The position numbers and the translations under genes were made by a program. Below are positions 19,971 to 29,042 of a stretch of 36,786 nt of DNA, piece by piece. How positions within the stretch are numbered: the stretch's first letter is position 1; the number at the start of each line of letters is the position of its first letter. The stretch is from Gallionella sp. GTDB lineage: Bacteria; Pseudomonadota; Gammaproteobacteria; Burkholderiales; Gallionellaceae. The stretch covers positions 1 to 36,786 of the forward strand of contig JAUSMR010000207.1 in NCBI GenBank assembly GCA_030645955.1, read 5' to 3'. The notes under the pieces were generated by a model, which saw nothing but the letters and a program-made list of their open reading frames with translations, had not been told where the DNA came from and did no database searches.

Positions 19971-19997
19971 ATTGGGCAGCCATGATGGCTGCCCAAT
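19971..19997. terminator. Inverted repeat between two genes
   Basis: ATTGGGCAGCCA (19971-19982) and its exact complement (19986-19997) are separated by TGA, a strong hairpin 25 bp past the stop of the minus-strand barrel gene. No T-run follows, so a terminator function is only likely. In the rest of 19763-20021 I see no convincing gene. Confidence 0.5.
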
Positions 19998-20021
19998 GGA
20001 CTCGGTTTCTGACAAAAATTA

Positions 20022-20735
20022 TTAGAAACGGAAACCCAGTTTGGCGCCGTAGGATGTGGATGAACCGGTTTTGTCATACTCAATGACAAAGTTGCTGAAT
20101 CCCATGTTGATATTGGCACCCGCAAAAATTTTACTTTGGCGGAAAGTTTCCTTCGTCAGTGATCCCGCTGCATTTGGCGTGCTGTCTACCCAGACACTGC
20201 CGACTCCAGCGTATGGTGTGAAAATGGCGAAGCCCTTGGAAATGGAAACATCCAGGTTCTTGGTGCCCAATGACAGTTGGTTCACTCCGCTCAATTTGGT
20301 GATCGCGCCGCGAACGGCAACGGCGGGTGAAGCCACGCCGCCTTCGAGTATGGCGTAGCGCAATTCAAATCCAGTCAGTTTGATATTGGTGCTTGGCACG
20401 GCTGAGTAGAAAGCCGCCACATCGATGTTAAATGGCAATCCTTTGTAGACGTACAACTTCGGCAAGATCATGGTCTTCAGCTCGCTGCCGGTCGCTTTGG
20501 TCCAGAGCTGCGGGTTTTTCATTTCCGTCGAGGTTGCTCCGACACCCAATTCAAAACCGGTGATGCCTAATGGCTCTGCCGGCGTGGCGGATTTGTAGCT
20601 CAACGCCGCGCCCAGGTCTTCGGAGAACAACTTGAATTCAGACTGAGTCAGCAACTGTAAAGTATCGATGCTGGCCGCCAAAACCGGCTGGGTAAAACAG
20701 CCCAGCACGCATAACAATGCTAATTTCTTCTTCAT
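20022..20735 (-). CDS. Small outer-membrane beta-barrel protein
   Basis: A 237-residue exported protein with a signal peptide (1-20, VLA/A) and alternating strands to the end, closing with FVIEYDKTGSSTSYGAKLGFRF: a C-terminal Phe preceded by aromatic/hydrophobic alternation, typical of outer-membrane barrels. Segments such as FAIFTPYAGVGSVWVDSTP and INMGFSNFVIEYDK are typical barrel hairpins. The family is not identified. The start at 20735 gives a normal signal peptide with AAGG upstream; an in-frame ATG at 20789 adds 18 residues. It stands alone, 164 bp from leuA. Confidence 0.8.
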   Translation of the reverse strand: MKKKLALLCVLGCFTQPVLAASIDTLQLLTQSEFKLFSEDLGAALSYKSATPAEPLGITGFELGVGATSTEMKNPQLWTKATGSELKTMILPKLYVYKGLPFNIDVAAFYSAVPSTNIKLTGFELRYAILEGGVASPAVAVRGAITKLSGVNQLSLGTKNLDVSISKGFAIFTPYAGVGSVWVDSTPNAAGSLTKETFRQSKIFAGANINMGFSNFVIEYDKTGSSTSYGAKLGFRF

Positions 20736-20899
20736 GATGCATAACCTTTCTAGTGGTTGGTGATAATGTAATCGGTGGAATCTTTCCATACAGCGGATAT
20801 CAGCTTAGCGCAATTATTGCCGCAGTGGCCAACCGCCTGTCGGACACGAACGGTACACCGATATCCGCCGAGTATCCGGCCGATGGCTTGCATCGAAGT

Positions 20900-22435
20900 T
20901 CACACCTGCGGGTGGGCGCGCTCCAGCTTGCTGTGCAATTTGTTAAGCGCGTTCAAATAAGCCTTGGCAGAAGCAACCACAATGTCGGTATCCGCGCCCT
21001 GCCCATTCACGATGCGTCCGCCTTTGGACAGGCGCACCGTCACTTCCCCCTGTGCATCGGTGCCGCTGGTGATGTTGTTCACCGAATACAGCTGCAACTC
21101 GGTGCCGCTGTGCACTATTTGCTCAATCGCCTTGAAAGTCGCATCCACCGGCCCGCCGCCCTGTGCGTCCGCCTGATGTTCCGCGCCGTCAATAGCCATT
21201 ACCACCCTGGCCGCTGGCAGGATGCCGGTCTCTGAGTGCGCGCGCATGGATACCAGACGATAATGTTCGCTGACCTGCGCCACCGCCTCTTCACTGACCA
21301 GTGCCTGCAGGTCTTCATCGAAAATTTCGCTCTTGCGATCCGCCAACTCCTTGAAACGCTGGAATGCGGCGTTGAAAATATCTTCGGAAGCGAACTCGAT
21401 GTTCAACGCCGCAAAACGCTGGCGCAATGCATTGCGCCCGGAAAGTTTGCCCAGGGACAGCTTGTTGGCATTCCAGCCCACATCCTCGGCACGCATGATC
21501 TCGTAGGTCTCGCGATGCTTGAGCACACCGTCCTGATGGATACCGGATTCGTGCGCAAACGCGTTTGCGCCGACTATCGCCTTGTTCGGTTGCACCGGAT
21601 AGCCGGTGATACTGGAGACCAGTTTGGAGGTGGGCACAATCTGCGTGGTGTCGATGCGCGTATCCAGGTTGAATATATCGCGGCGGGTTTTTACCGCCAT
21701 CACGATTTCTTCCAGCGAGGCATTGCCGGCACGTTCGCCGAGGCCATTGATGGTGCATTCAACCTGGCGCGCGCCATTCATCACCGCAGACAATGAATTT
21801 GCCACCGCCAGGCCCAAATCGTTGTGGCAGTGTGTGGACCAGATCACCTTGTCTGAATTCGGCACACGCGCTATCAACTGTTTGATGCGCTCACCCCACG
21901 CGGAGGGAATCGAATAACCCACCGTATCCGGCACATTCAGCGTTCTGGCTCCGGCCTGGATTACCGCATCAAACACCCGCACCAGAAAATCCATGTCCGA
22001 ACGCACTGCATCTTCGGCGGAAAATTCCACATCGTCGGTATACTCCAGCGCCCATTTCACGGCGCTCACCGCACGCTCCACCACCTGATCGGGAGTCATG
22101 CGCAACTTGTGCTGCATGTGTATCGTGCTGGTGGCAATAAAGGTGTGGATGCGGCCCGACTTGGCTGGCTGTATCGCCTCACCGGCGCGGCGCACGTCCT
22201 TCTCACTGGCGCGCGCCAGTGAGCAAACGGTGGCATCCTTAACGATTTCCGCCACCGCGCGCACGGCTTCAAAATCACCCTGACTGGCGGCGGCGAAACC
22301 TGCCTCGATGACATCCACGCCCAATTTTTCCAGTTGACGGGCGATGCGGATCTTCATTTCCCTGGTCATCGCCGCGCCCGGGCTCTGCTCGCCATCGCGC
22401 AAAGTGGTATCAAAAATTATCAATTTATCTGTCAT
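20900..22435 (-). CDS. leuA: 2-Isopropylmalate synthase
   Basis: A 511-residue enzyme catalysing the first committed step of leucine synthesis (2-ketoisovalerate plus acetyl-CoA to 2-isopropylmalate). The N-terminal TIM barrel carries [15 protein letters not shown] and the metal-binding [10 protein letters not shown]. The linker follows, and the C-terminal regulatory domain (about 390-500) contains [14 protein letters not shown] and [17 protein letters not shown], where leucine binds in feedback-sensitive enzymes. GGAG lies about 8 nt before the ATG. It is last in the ilv-psd-pssA-leuA run, 140 bp after pssA. A 13-bp palindrome (CAGGTTAAACCTG, 22455-22467) lies in its leader. Confidence 0.98.
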   Translation of the reverse strand: MTDKLIIFDTTLRDGEQSPGAAMTREMKIRIARQLEKLGVDVIEAGFAAASQGDFEAVRAVAEIVKDATVCSLARASEKDVRRAGEAIQPAKSGRIHTFIATSTIHMQHKLRMTPDQVVERAVSAVKWALEYTDDVEFSAEDAVRSDMDFLVRVFDAVIQAGARTLNVPDTVGYSIPSAWGERIKQLIARVPNSDKVIWSTHCHNDLGLAVANSLSAVMNGARQVECTINGLGERAGNASLEEIVMAVKTRRDIFNLDTRIDTTQIVPTSKLVSSITGYPVQPNKAIVGANAFAHESGIHQDGVLKHRETYEIMRAEDVGWNANKLSLGKLSGRNALRQRFAALNIEFASEDIFNAAFQRFKELADRKSEIFDEDLQALVSEEAVAQVSEHYRLVSMRAHSETGILPAARVVMAIDGAEHQADAQGGGPVDATFKAIEQIVHSGTELQLYSVNNITSGTDAQGEVTVRLSKGGRIVNGQGADTDIVVASAKAYLNALNKLHSKLERAHPQV

Positions 22436-22518
22436 GCTGAACTCCGGTGAAAACAGGTTAAACCTGCACTACCGATACACGGTTAGCGCGCTTGCTTTAT
22501 ATTTGTGGGGGTATGGCA

Positions 22519-22581
22519 GCGTAGGGCGGGTCACACCCGCCGCTTAACCAGTTGAAATGGCGGGTGTGAACCGCCCTACGC
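22519..22581. repeat. Palindromic element overlapping the pssA stop
   Basis: GCGTAGGGCGGGT followed by CACACCCGCC (22519-22541) pairs with GGCGGGTGTG followed by AACCGCCCTACGC (22559-22581). The pssA stop codon (22576-22578) lies inside the right arm. It is probably a REP-type element that may also weaken transcription into leuA. Confidence 0.85.
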
Positions 22582-23322
22582 TTGCTGTTGTTTTTTGCGC
22601 AGCCGCAACAGCCACAGCACATAACCGGACAAGGCATAACCCAGAAACAAGGCAAACAGCACGCCGGGCGGGTAGCTGGAAATCAGGATGAAGAACAGCG
22701 CTATCAGAAAGATCACCACAAATGGCACGCTCTTGCGCATGTTGATGTCTTTGAAGCTGTAGAACGGCAGATTGCTGACCATGCTAAATCCCGCAAACAC
22801 GGTTAGTGCCGCCGCATACCAGCTTACTTCTTCGCCCTTGAAACCATGGTCCAGCATCACCCAGACAAAACCTGCAACCAGGGCGGCGGCGGCTGGGCTG
22901 GGCAAGCCCTGAAAATAGCGTTTGTCGACCACGTCGATATTGGTGTTGAAGCGCGCCAGGCGCAATGCGGTGGCGGCGCAATAAATAAACGCTGCAAACC
23001 ACCCCCACTTCCCTATTCCCCGGAATGCCCATTCGTAAATTACCAGAGAAGGTGCGACACCGAACGAAACCATGTCGGACAGGCTGTCATATTCGGCGCC
23101 GAATTCGCTTTGCGTATGCGTCAAGCGTGCCACACGCCCGTCCAACCCATCCAGCACCATGGCAATAAATATCGCAACCGCGGCATATTCAAATCTGGTG
23201 TTCATCGCCTGCACAATGGCGTAGAAGCCCGCGAACAGCGCGCCGGTGGTAAACAGGTTGGGCAGCAGATAAATTCCGCGCTTGCGCAGATTCATCGATT
23301 TGCGGATATTGAATTCGTCCAT
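22576..23322 (-). CDS. pssA: CDP-diacylglycerol-serine O-phosphatidyltransferase
   Basis: A 248-residue membrane enzyme joining serine to CDP-diacylglycerol to make phosphatidylserine. The CDP-alcohol phosphatidyltransferase motif DGLDGRVARLTHTQSEFG followed by AEYDSLSD is complete (about 58-83), surrounded by about eight hydrophobic segments. It lies 9 bp after psd, which uses its product. The stop is inside a palindromic repeat, so the last residues (KKQQQA) may be repeat-derived. Confidence 0.97.
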   Translation of the reverse strand: MDEFNIRKSMNLRKRGIYLLPNLFTTGALFAGFYAIVQAMNTRFEYAAVAIFIAMVLDGLDGRVARLTHTQSEFGAEYDSLSDMVSFGVAPSLVIYEWAFRGIGKWGWFAAFIYCAATALRLARFNTNIDVVDKRYFQGLPSPAAAALVAGFVWVMLDHGFKGEEVSWYAAALTVFAGFSMVSNLPFYSFKDINMRKSVPFVVIFLIALFFILISSYPPGVLFALFLGYALSGYVLWLLRLRKKQQQA

Positions 23323-23331
23323 GCGCCTAGA

Positions 23332-23982
23332 TTAACCGTTTTGCGGAAGTATTGCCAAGATAGTCGTGGTCGCAGACACCTTGTCACCGATGCTCACCTT
23401 CACATTCGCATCCAATGGCAGGTACACATCCACACGCGAACCGAAGCGAATAAAGCCATAGCGTTGGCCGCGTGCCAGCACATCACCGGCTTTGACGTAG
23501 CACAGAATGCGCCGCGCGATCAGCCCGGCCACTTGCACCGAGGTTATGTCCGTACCGTTGGCTGTTTTCAGCCACACCGCGTTGCGCTCGTTTTCCGTAG
23601 ACGCTTTATCGAGATCGGCATTCACGAACTTGCCGGGGAAATACCAGACTTGCTGCACCGTGCCGTCCACCGGGCTGCGGTTGGAATGCACATTAAACAC
23701 GTTCATGAACACGCTGACCTTGATGGCCTCGCGCTGCACATACGGATCGTTAATGCGTTCCACCGCGACGATACGCCCGTCGGCGGGTGACAGCACCGCG
23801 CCGGCATCCTGCGGGATTTCGCGCGCGGGGTCGCGAAAGAATTGCAGCACGAACAGGACGACGACCCAGGACAACAGTTCAATGACGCCGCCGGCAAGGG
23901 CGGATAACAGCAGCGCAATGGCGATGGAGCCGATCAGGAATGGCCAGCCTTCGCGGGCGATGATGGGGTGGGGATAGTTCAT
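23332..23982 (-). CDS. psd: Phosphatidylserine decarboxylase proenzyme
   Basis: A 216-residue, short-form enzyme that converts phosphatidylserine to phosphatidylethanolamine at the inner membrane. It has an N-terminal membrane segment (about 15-50), then [31 protein letters not shown] and the self-cleavage site FGS (Gly181-Ser182), where the Ser becomes the pyruvoyl group. The length and the FGS site fit the short class common in betaproteobacteria. No strong ribosome site is seen before the ATG. It lies between ilvC and pssA. Confidence 0.96.
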   Translation of the reverse strand: MNYPHPIIAREGWPFLIGSIAIALLLSALAGGVIELLSWVVVLFVLQFFRDPAREIPQDAGAVLSPADGRIVAVERINDPYVQREAIKVSVFMNVFNVHSNRSPVDGTVQQVWYFPGKFVNADLDKASTENERNAVWLKTANGTDITSVQVAGLIARRILCYVKAGDVLARGQRYGFIRFGSRVDVYLPLDANVKVSIGDKVSATTTILAILPQNG

Positions 23983-23995
23983 AAATTCAGTTGAT

Positions 23996-24105
23996 AGACG
24001 TAAGACGTAAGTTGGTAGTTGGAGATGTAAGCAGGCAGATAGACAATTGAAAACGTAAGTTGCGAGCGGCCTTGGCCTTAAACTAACAACTTACGTCTTA
24101 CGTCT
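23996..24105. repeat. GACGTAAG-type inverted repeat, copy 1
   Basis: AGACGTAAGACGTAAGTTG (23996-24014) and its exact complement (24087-24105) flank about 70 bp. The right part, with ACTAACAACTTACGTCTTAC, recurs at 25213-25232. It lies between ilvC and psd, 6 bp past the ilvC stop. Confidence 0.8.
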
Positions 24106-24110
24106 CCCGG

Positions 24111-25250
<1,140 letters not shown>

Positions 25251-25742
25251 TCAAAGTTTCAAAATTCTTTCGCCGCGCCCGATGCCGGAAGCACCGGTGC
25301 GCACTGTTTCCAGAATCAGGTCTCGTCTGATCGCCTGCAAAAATTCATCCAGCCTGGCACAGGTATCGGTCAATTCAATGGTGCAAGTGGAATTTGATTC
25401 GTCTATCACGCGCCCATGAAAAATATTTGTCACACGTTTCAACTCTTCGCACGCCGCGCCGTCGGCACGCACCTTGACCAGCATCAACTCACGCTCCAGA
25501 TGTTCGCCCTCGCTCAAGTCCATCACCGCCGCGACATCCACCAGCTTGTTGAGTTGCTTGTTGATTTGTTCGATGATCGCATCCGAACCGTTCGTGACGA
25601 TGGTCATGCGCGACAGGGTCGGGTCTTCGGTCGGCGCAACCGACAATGATTCAATGTTATAGCCGCGTGCCGAGAACAAACCCGCCACGCGCGACAGTGC
25701 GCCTGCTTCATTTTCCATCAGCAGAGAAATAATATGCCGCAT
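25251..25742 (-). CDS. ilvH: Acetolactate synthase, small (regulatory) subunit
   Basis: A 163-residue regulatory subunit that activates the large subunit and gives it valine sensitivity. The N-terminal ACT domain (1-75) has HIISLLMENEAGALSRVAGL and GYNIESLSVAPTEDP; the C-terminal half has RVIDESNSTCTIELTDT. Its ATG overlaps the stop of the large-subunit gene (TAATG), with GGAGG inside that gene, so the two subunits are translationally coupled. Confidence 0.98.
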   Translation of the reverse strand: MRHIISLLMENEAGALSRVAGLFSARGYNIESLSVAPTEDPTLSRMTIVTNGSDAIIEQINKQLNKLVDVAAVMDLSEGEHLERELMLVKVRADGAACEELKRVTNIFHGRVIDESNSTCTIELTDTCARLDEFLQAIRRDLILETVRTGASGIGRGERILKL

Positions 25743-27451
25743 TACAGTTCCTCCGCCAGAATTATCTCCGACAAGCCCCTGCCGCCGGGAACCATAGGGA
25801 ACACATTCTCCGTCGGGTCGGTCCTGAAATCCATGAATACCAGATCATTTTTGCGCGCGAAAGCCTCTTTCAAGGCAGCTTCAACATCTGATGGCTTGTC
25901 AATACGCATACCGATATGCCCATACGCCTCGGCCAACTTGACGAAGTCGGGTAGTGCGTTCAAATATGTCTCGGAATAACGGTTGCCATGGAAAAATTCC
26001 TGCCACTGCCGCACCATGCCAAGATAGCCGTTGTTGAGCAAGATGATTTTGATCGGAAGGTGGAATTGCTTGCAAGTGGACAATTCCTGGATGTTCATCT
26101 GGATGCTGCCCTCGCCCGTCACGCAGGCAACCGTTGCGCCGGGATTTACCATTTGCACGCCCATCGCCGCCGGCAAGCCAAAACCCATCGTGCCCAAGCC
26201 GCCGGAGTTGATCCAGCGGCGCGGCTTGTCGAACTTGTAATACTGCGCGGCCCACATTTGATGCTGACCCACGTCGGACGTGATAAACGCATCGCCGCCG
26301 GTAATTTCATGCAGCTTCTCAATCACGAATTGCGGCTTGATAATTTCGGAAGAATTCTTGTAGCGCAGCCCGCCACCTATGGCACGCCAATCTTCCACCT
26401 GTTTCCACCATGCGGCCATATCTGCCGCGTCGGGCGTTAGCTTGCTGCCGCGCAACACGCTCAGCAATTCATCCAGCACCAATTTCAACTCGCCAACGAT
26501 AGGCACATCCACCTTGACGCGCTTGGCTATCGAGGACGGATCGATGTCGATATGGATGATTTTTCGTGGCACCTGGGCAAAGTGTTCGACGTTGCCGATC
26601 ACGCGATCATCAAAACGCGCACCGATCGCCACCAGCACATCGCAGTGCTGCATCGCCATATTCGCTTCATAAGTACCGTGCATCCCCAGCATCCCGACAA
26701 AGTGCTTGTCGCTGGCCGGAAAACCGCCCAACCCCATCAGCGTGTTGGTGCAAGGAAAACCCAACAAACGAACCAGGTCAATCAACTGCGCTGAGGCATC
26801 GGACAGCACCACTCCGCCGCCTGCGTAGATCATCGGTCGCTTGGCTTCCAGCAACATCTGCGCAGCGTGCCTGATCTGCCCGCTGTCGCCTTTGCCTGCC
26901 GGATGATACGAGCGGATAGCCACGCTGGCCGGGTATTCAAAGGTGGTTCTATGGTTCGACACATCCTTGGGAATATCCACCAATACCGGGCCGGGGCGGC
27001 CTGTCCTGGCCAGGTAAAACGCCTTCTTGATGGTCGAGGCGATGTCCTTCACGTCCTTGACCAGGAAGTTGTGCTTCACGCAGGGGCGCGTGATACCCAC
27101 CGCATCGACCTCCTGGAAAGCATCTTCACCGATCGCATAGGTCGGAACCTGACCGCTGATGATGACCATCGGAATGGAGTCCATATAAGCGGTCGCAATG
27201 CCGGTCACAGCATTGGTCAGCCCCGGACCGGAAGTAACCAATGCCACGCCCACCTTGTCGGAAGACCGCGCGTAACCGTCAGCGGCGTGTACCGCAGCCT
27301 GTTCATGGCGCACCAATATATGCTTGACCTTATCCTGCTGAAACAATGCGTCATAAATGAACAGCACTGCCCCCCCCGGATAGCCGAACACATACTCCAC
27401 CTGCTCTTCCTGCAAACAGCGGATAGCTATTTCCGCACCAGTCAACTCCAT
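25742..27451 (-). CDS. ilvI: Acetolactate synthase, large (catalytic) subunit
   Basis: A 569-residue thiamine diphosphate and FAD enzyme making acetolactate or acetohydroxybutyrate. The N-terminal segment YVFGYPGGAVLFIYDAL, the catalytic-Glu region RHEQAAVHAADGYAR, the FAD region and the thiamine diphosphate motif GEGSIQMNIQELST (GEG where many homologues have GDG) are present. I chose ATG 27451; a GTG at 27460 is also in frame and adds three residues. It is first in the ilvI-ilvH-ilvC run, with a good promoter (27491-27519). The symbol follows the usual betaproteobacterial pairing; ilvB would be equally acceptable. Confidence 0.97.
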   Translation of the reverse strand: MELTGAEIAIRCLQEEQVEYVFGYPGGAVLFIYDALFQQDKVKHILVRHEQAAVHAADGYARSSDKVGVALVTSGPGLTNAVTGIATAYMDSIPMVIISGQVPTYAIGEDAFQEVDAVGITRPCVKHNFLVKDVKDIASTIKKAFYLARTGRPGPVLVDIPKDVSNHRTTFEYPASVAIRSYHPAGKGDSGQIRHAAQMLLEAKRPMIYAGGGVVLSDASAQLIDLVRLLGFPCTNTLMGLGGFPASDKHFVGMLGMHGTYEANMAMQHCDVLVAIGARFDDRVIGNVEHFAQVPRKIIHIDIDPSSIAKRVKVDVPIVGELKLVLDELLSVLRGSKLTPDAADMAAWWKQVEDWRAIGGGLRYKNSSEIIKPQFVIEKLHEITGGDAFITSDVGQHQMWAAQYYKFDKPRRWINSGGLGTMGFGLPAAMGVQMVNPGATVACVTGEGSIQMNIQELSTCKQFHLPIKIILLNNGYLGMVRQWQEFFHGNRYSETYLNALPDFVKLAEAYGHIGMRIDKPSDVEAALKEAFARKNDLVFMDFRTDPTENVFPMVPGGRGLSEIILAEEL

Positions 27452-27490
27452 CACAAACACCCTGAATTAAGTCAGATTAAAGAATCGCGT

Positions 27491-27519
27491 AAGATAAAGG
27501 TTGGCGGCACTTTGGTCAA
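27491..27519 (-). promoter_or_regulatory. Sigma-70 promoter for ilvI-ilvH-ilvC
   Basis: On the minus strand TTGACC (27514-27519), a 17-bp spacer and TATCTT (27491-27496) give a predicted start near 27484 and a leader of about 33 nt. No attenuator or leader peptide fits in this space. Confidence 0.7.
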
Positions 27520-27521
27520 CC

Positions 27522-27560
27522 TTTGCCGCAAATTTGCCGCAAATTTGCCGCAAATTTGCG
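27522..27560. repeat. 11-bp tandem repeat with phased AAATTT tracts
   Basis: Three full copies and one partial copy of TTTGCCGCAAA. Each junction makes the palindrome GCAAATTTGC, repeating every 11 bp, about one helical turn. It lies directly upstream of the ilvI -35 box and just before the sigma factor operon, so it could be curved DNA or an array of operator half-sites acting on one or both divergent promoters. Confidence 0.85.
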
Positions 27561-27587
27561 TTGTTCCATGCGGCATGAGCGGCTATT

Positions 27588-27596
27588 TGCTACTAT
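27588..27596 (+). promoter_or_regulatory. Candidate extended -10 promoter for the sigma factor operon
   Basis: TGCTACTAT fits an extended -10 (TGN then TACTAT). The start would be near 27603, a few bases before AAGGAG (27608-27613). A -35 is weak at best (TTGTTC, 27561-27566). Confidence 0.35.
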
Positions 27597-27621
27597 TCCG
27601 CATCAAAAAGGAGCAATCAAA

Positions 27622-28191
27622 CTGTCCAGCCCCGCCGAATTATCACAGTTTCTCAGCAGCGTGGAGCGCCGCGCTTACAAACAGGCGTTATATGCAGTGC
27701 GTGATGAGCACGCCGCGCTGGATATTGTGCAGGACGCGATGATTAAGCTCGCCGAAAAATACGGCGGCAAGCCAGCCGCCGAATTGCCGCTGTTGTTCCA
27801 GCGTATCCTGCAAAATACTATTCGTGACTATTACCGCAGGCAAAAAGTCAGGAATGCCTGGACGACCCTGTTTTCCTCATTGGCACCCAAAAATGAAAAC
27901 GATGATTACGACCCGCTCGATAGCCTCAGAGACGAAGAAAATCAGAGCGCACCCGCCACACCCGATACATCCCTGCAACAAAAACAGCTTATCGCGCTAA
28001 TCGAGCAGGCGCTGGGCAAGCTTCCGGCACGTCAACGAGAAGCCTTCCTGCTGCGTTATTGGGAGGGTATGGACACAACCGAAACCTCTATTACAATGGG
28101 ATGCTCCGAAGGAAGTGTAAAAACTCACTGTTCGCGCGCGGCACATGCTCTTGCCGTGCTCCTTAAAGAAAAAGGAGTGGAACTGCCATGA
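27622..28191 (+). CDS. ECF-type RNA polymerase sigma factor
   Basis: A sigma-70 family protein of about 189 residues. The region 2 segment DEHAALDIVQDAMIKLAEKYG, with RILQNTIRDYYRRQKVRNAW, binds core enzyme and the -10. The region 4 segment LPARQREAFLLRYWEGMDTTE, with MGCSEGSVKTHCSRAAHAL, is the -35-reading helix-turn-helix. The start is unusual: family alignment points to the codon CTG at 27622 (LSSPAELSQF), which has AAGGAG 8 nt upstream; in-frame TTG 27523 and ATG 27568 have no such site and lie upstream of the likely promoter. It overlaps the next gene by ATGA. The DUF3619 membrane protein next to it is a candidate anti-sigma partner (inference). Confidence 0.88.
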   Translation: MSSPAELSQFLSSVERRAYKQALYAVRDEHAALDIVQDAMIKLAEKYGGKPAAELPLLFQRILQNTIRDYYRRQKVRNAWTTLFSSLAPKNENDDYDPLDSLRDEENQSAPATPDTSLQQKQLIALIEQALGKLPARQREAFLLRYWEGMDTTETSITMGCSEGSVKTHCSRAAHALAVLLKEKGVELP

Positions 28192-28520
28192 CTGACGAAC
28201 TGAACCCTGAAAAGATCGCTCAACTGCTGACACAAAGCACCCGTCACCTGGACTCGGGCACTTTGTTCGCATTGAGCAATGCGCGCCAGCTTGCCCTGCA
28301 AAGGCAAGCCGTGCGCGCGCCCGTTTTCACGCTTGCTGCAAGCCGCTTGGGACATTTGCTGTTTCAGGTCTCGATCTATCAATGGGTGTCCGCCGGACTG
28401 CTTGCGGCCATGCTCGTCATCGGAACGGGTTATTGGCATCACGCCCAGGAGCAGCAAATTGCTGAACTTGACGTGGCGATCTTGACTGACGAATTGCCGA
28501 TTGAGGTTTTCGTTGATTAA
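28188..28520 (+). CDS. DUF3619 family membrane protein
   Basis: A 110-residue protein with a soluble N-terminal part (LSNARQLALQRQAV, common to DUF3619), one membrane span (about 66-84, VSAGLLAAMLVIGTGYW) and a short acidic tail rich in LDVAILTDELPIEVF. It overlaps the sigma factor stop by ATGA, with AAAGGAG upstream. The layout, with a cytoplasmic head, one span and coupling to a sigma gene, resembles anti-sigma factors, but no zinc-binding anti-sigma motif is seen. Confidence 0.85.
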   Translation: MTDELNPEKIAQLLTQSTRHLDSGTLFALSNARQLALQRQAVRAPVFTLAASRLGHLLFQVSIYQWVSAGLLAAMLVIGTGYWHHAQEQQIAELDVAILTDELPIEVFVD

Positions 28521-28977
28521 TTCAATCGTTAACGTGCCTCGGCAAATGCTACATCCTGTGCAAGCGCGAAATTGTGTAATTGCTGCCTTTCTGCTGCTGT
28601 GCCTGGCCTGCACGAGTGCCAGCGCTGCGGTTGCGTCATGGCGTTCGCTTTCTGCTGCGCAACAAGAAGCTCTTGCCCCTCTGGCACAGCAGTGGGACAC
28701 CCTGCCGGAGGCACAGCAACACCGCCTGCTTAAAACCGCCAAACGCTATTCACATCTGACACCCGAACAAAAACAACGCTTTCTCAACCGCCTGACGATA
28801 TGGAGCAAGCTCACCCCGGAACAGCACAAGGCCGCACGCGAAAAATATCGCGCCTTTAAAAAAGTACCGGCAGAAAAACGTGAGCAGGTGAAACAGATGG
28901 TCAAGCAAGATCAGGCAAATAAGGCACAGCAATCTGCCAGCGGGGTTCCTGCTGCGCCATCAACCAGCCCGCCGTAA
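28513..28977 (+). CDS. DUF3106 family exported protein
   Basis: An exported protein of about 154 residues: hydrophobic signal (CVIAAFLLLCLACTSASA/A), then helical repeats rich in Leu, Gln and Lys (WRSLSAAQQEALAPLAQQW, HLTPEQKQRFLNRLTIWSKL, TPEQHKAAREKYRAFKK) and a Pro/Ala tail. The repeated L-T/S-P-E-Q pattern is typical of DUF3106 and slightly recalls periplasmic stress-sensing LTXXQ (CpxP/Spy) proteins. Start: TTG 28513, which overlaps the previous stop and has GAGG 6 nt upstream; ATG 28546 is an alternative. A periplasmic signal-sensing role with the sigma and membrane proteins is an inference. Confidence 0.82.
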   Translation: MINSIVNVPRQMLHPVQARNCVIAAFLLLCLACTSASAAVASWRSLSAAQQEALAPLAQQWDTLPEAQQHRLLKTAKRYSHLTPEQKQRFLNRLTIWSKLTPEQHKAAREKYRAFKKVPAEKREQVKQMVKQDQANKAQQSASGVPAAPSTSPP

Positions 28978-29003
28978 CCTGGCAGGGTGAAACAGCCCAC
29001 AAT

Positions 29004-29034
29004 CCGGTTATCGAGTCGCGCGACCGGTTTTTTT
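29004..29034 (+). terminator. Rho-independent terminator after the sigma factor operon
   Basis: The stem CCGGT (29004-29008) pairs with ACCGG (29023-29027), with extra pairing TCG/CGA inside the loop, followed by seven T residues. It is 27 bp past the DUF3106 stop and 9 bp before the convergent lptG stop. Confidence 0.75.
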
Positions 29035-29042
29035 GAAACTCC

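Noticed and set aside
19805..20021. tRNA-like segment (GTTCGACCC) between two genes
   Set aside because: No cloverleaf could be built: no matching acceptor stem or anticodon arm at the right spacing.
27522..27560. Possible CRISPR or plasmid-type iterons
   Set aside because: Units are contiguous 11-mers without spacers, with no replication gene nearby; a promoter-linked role fits better.
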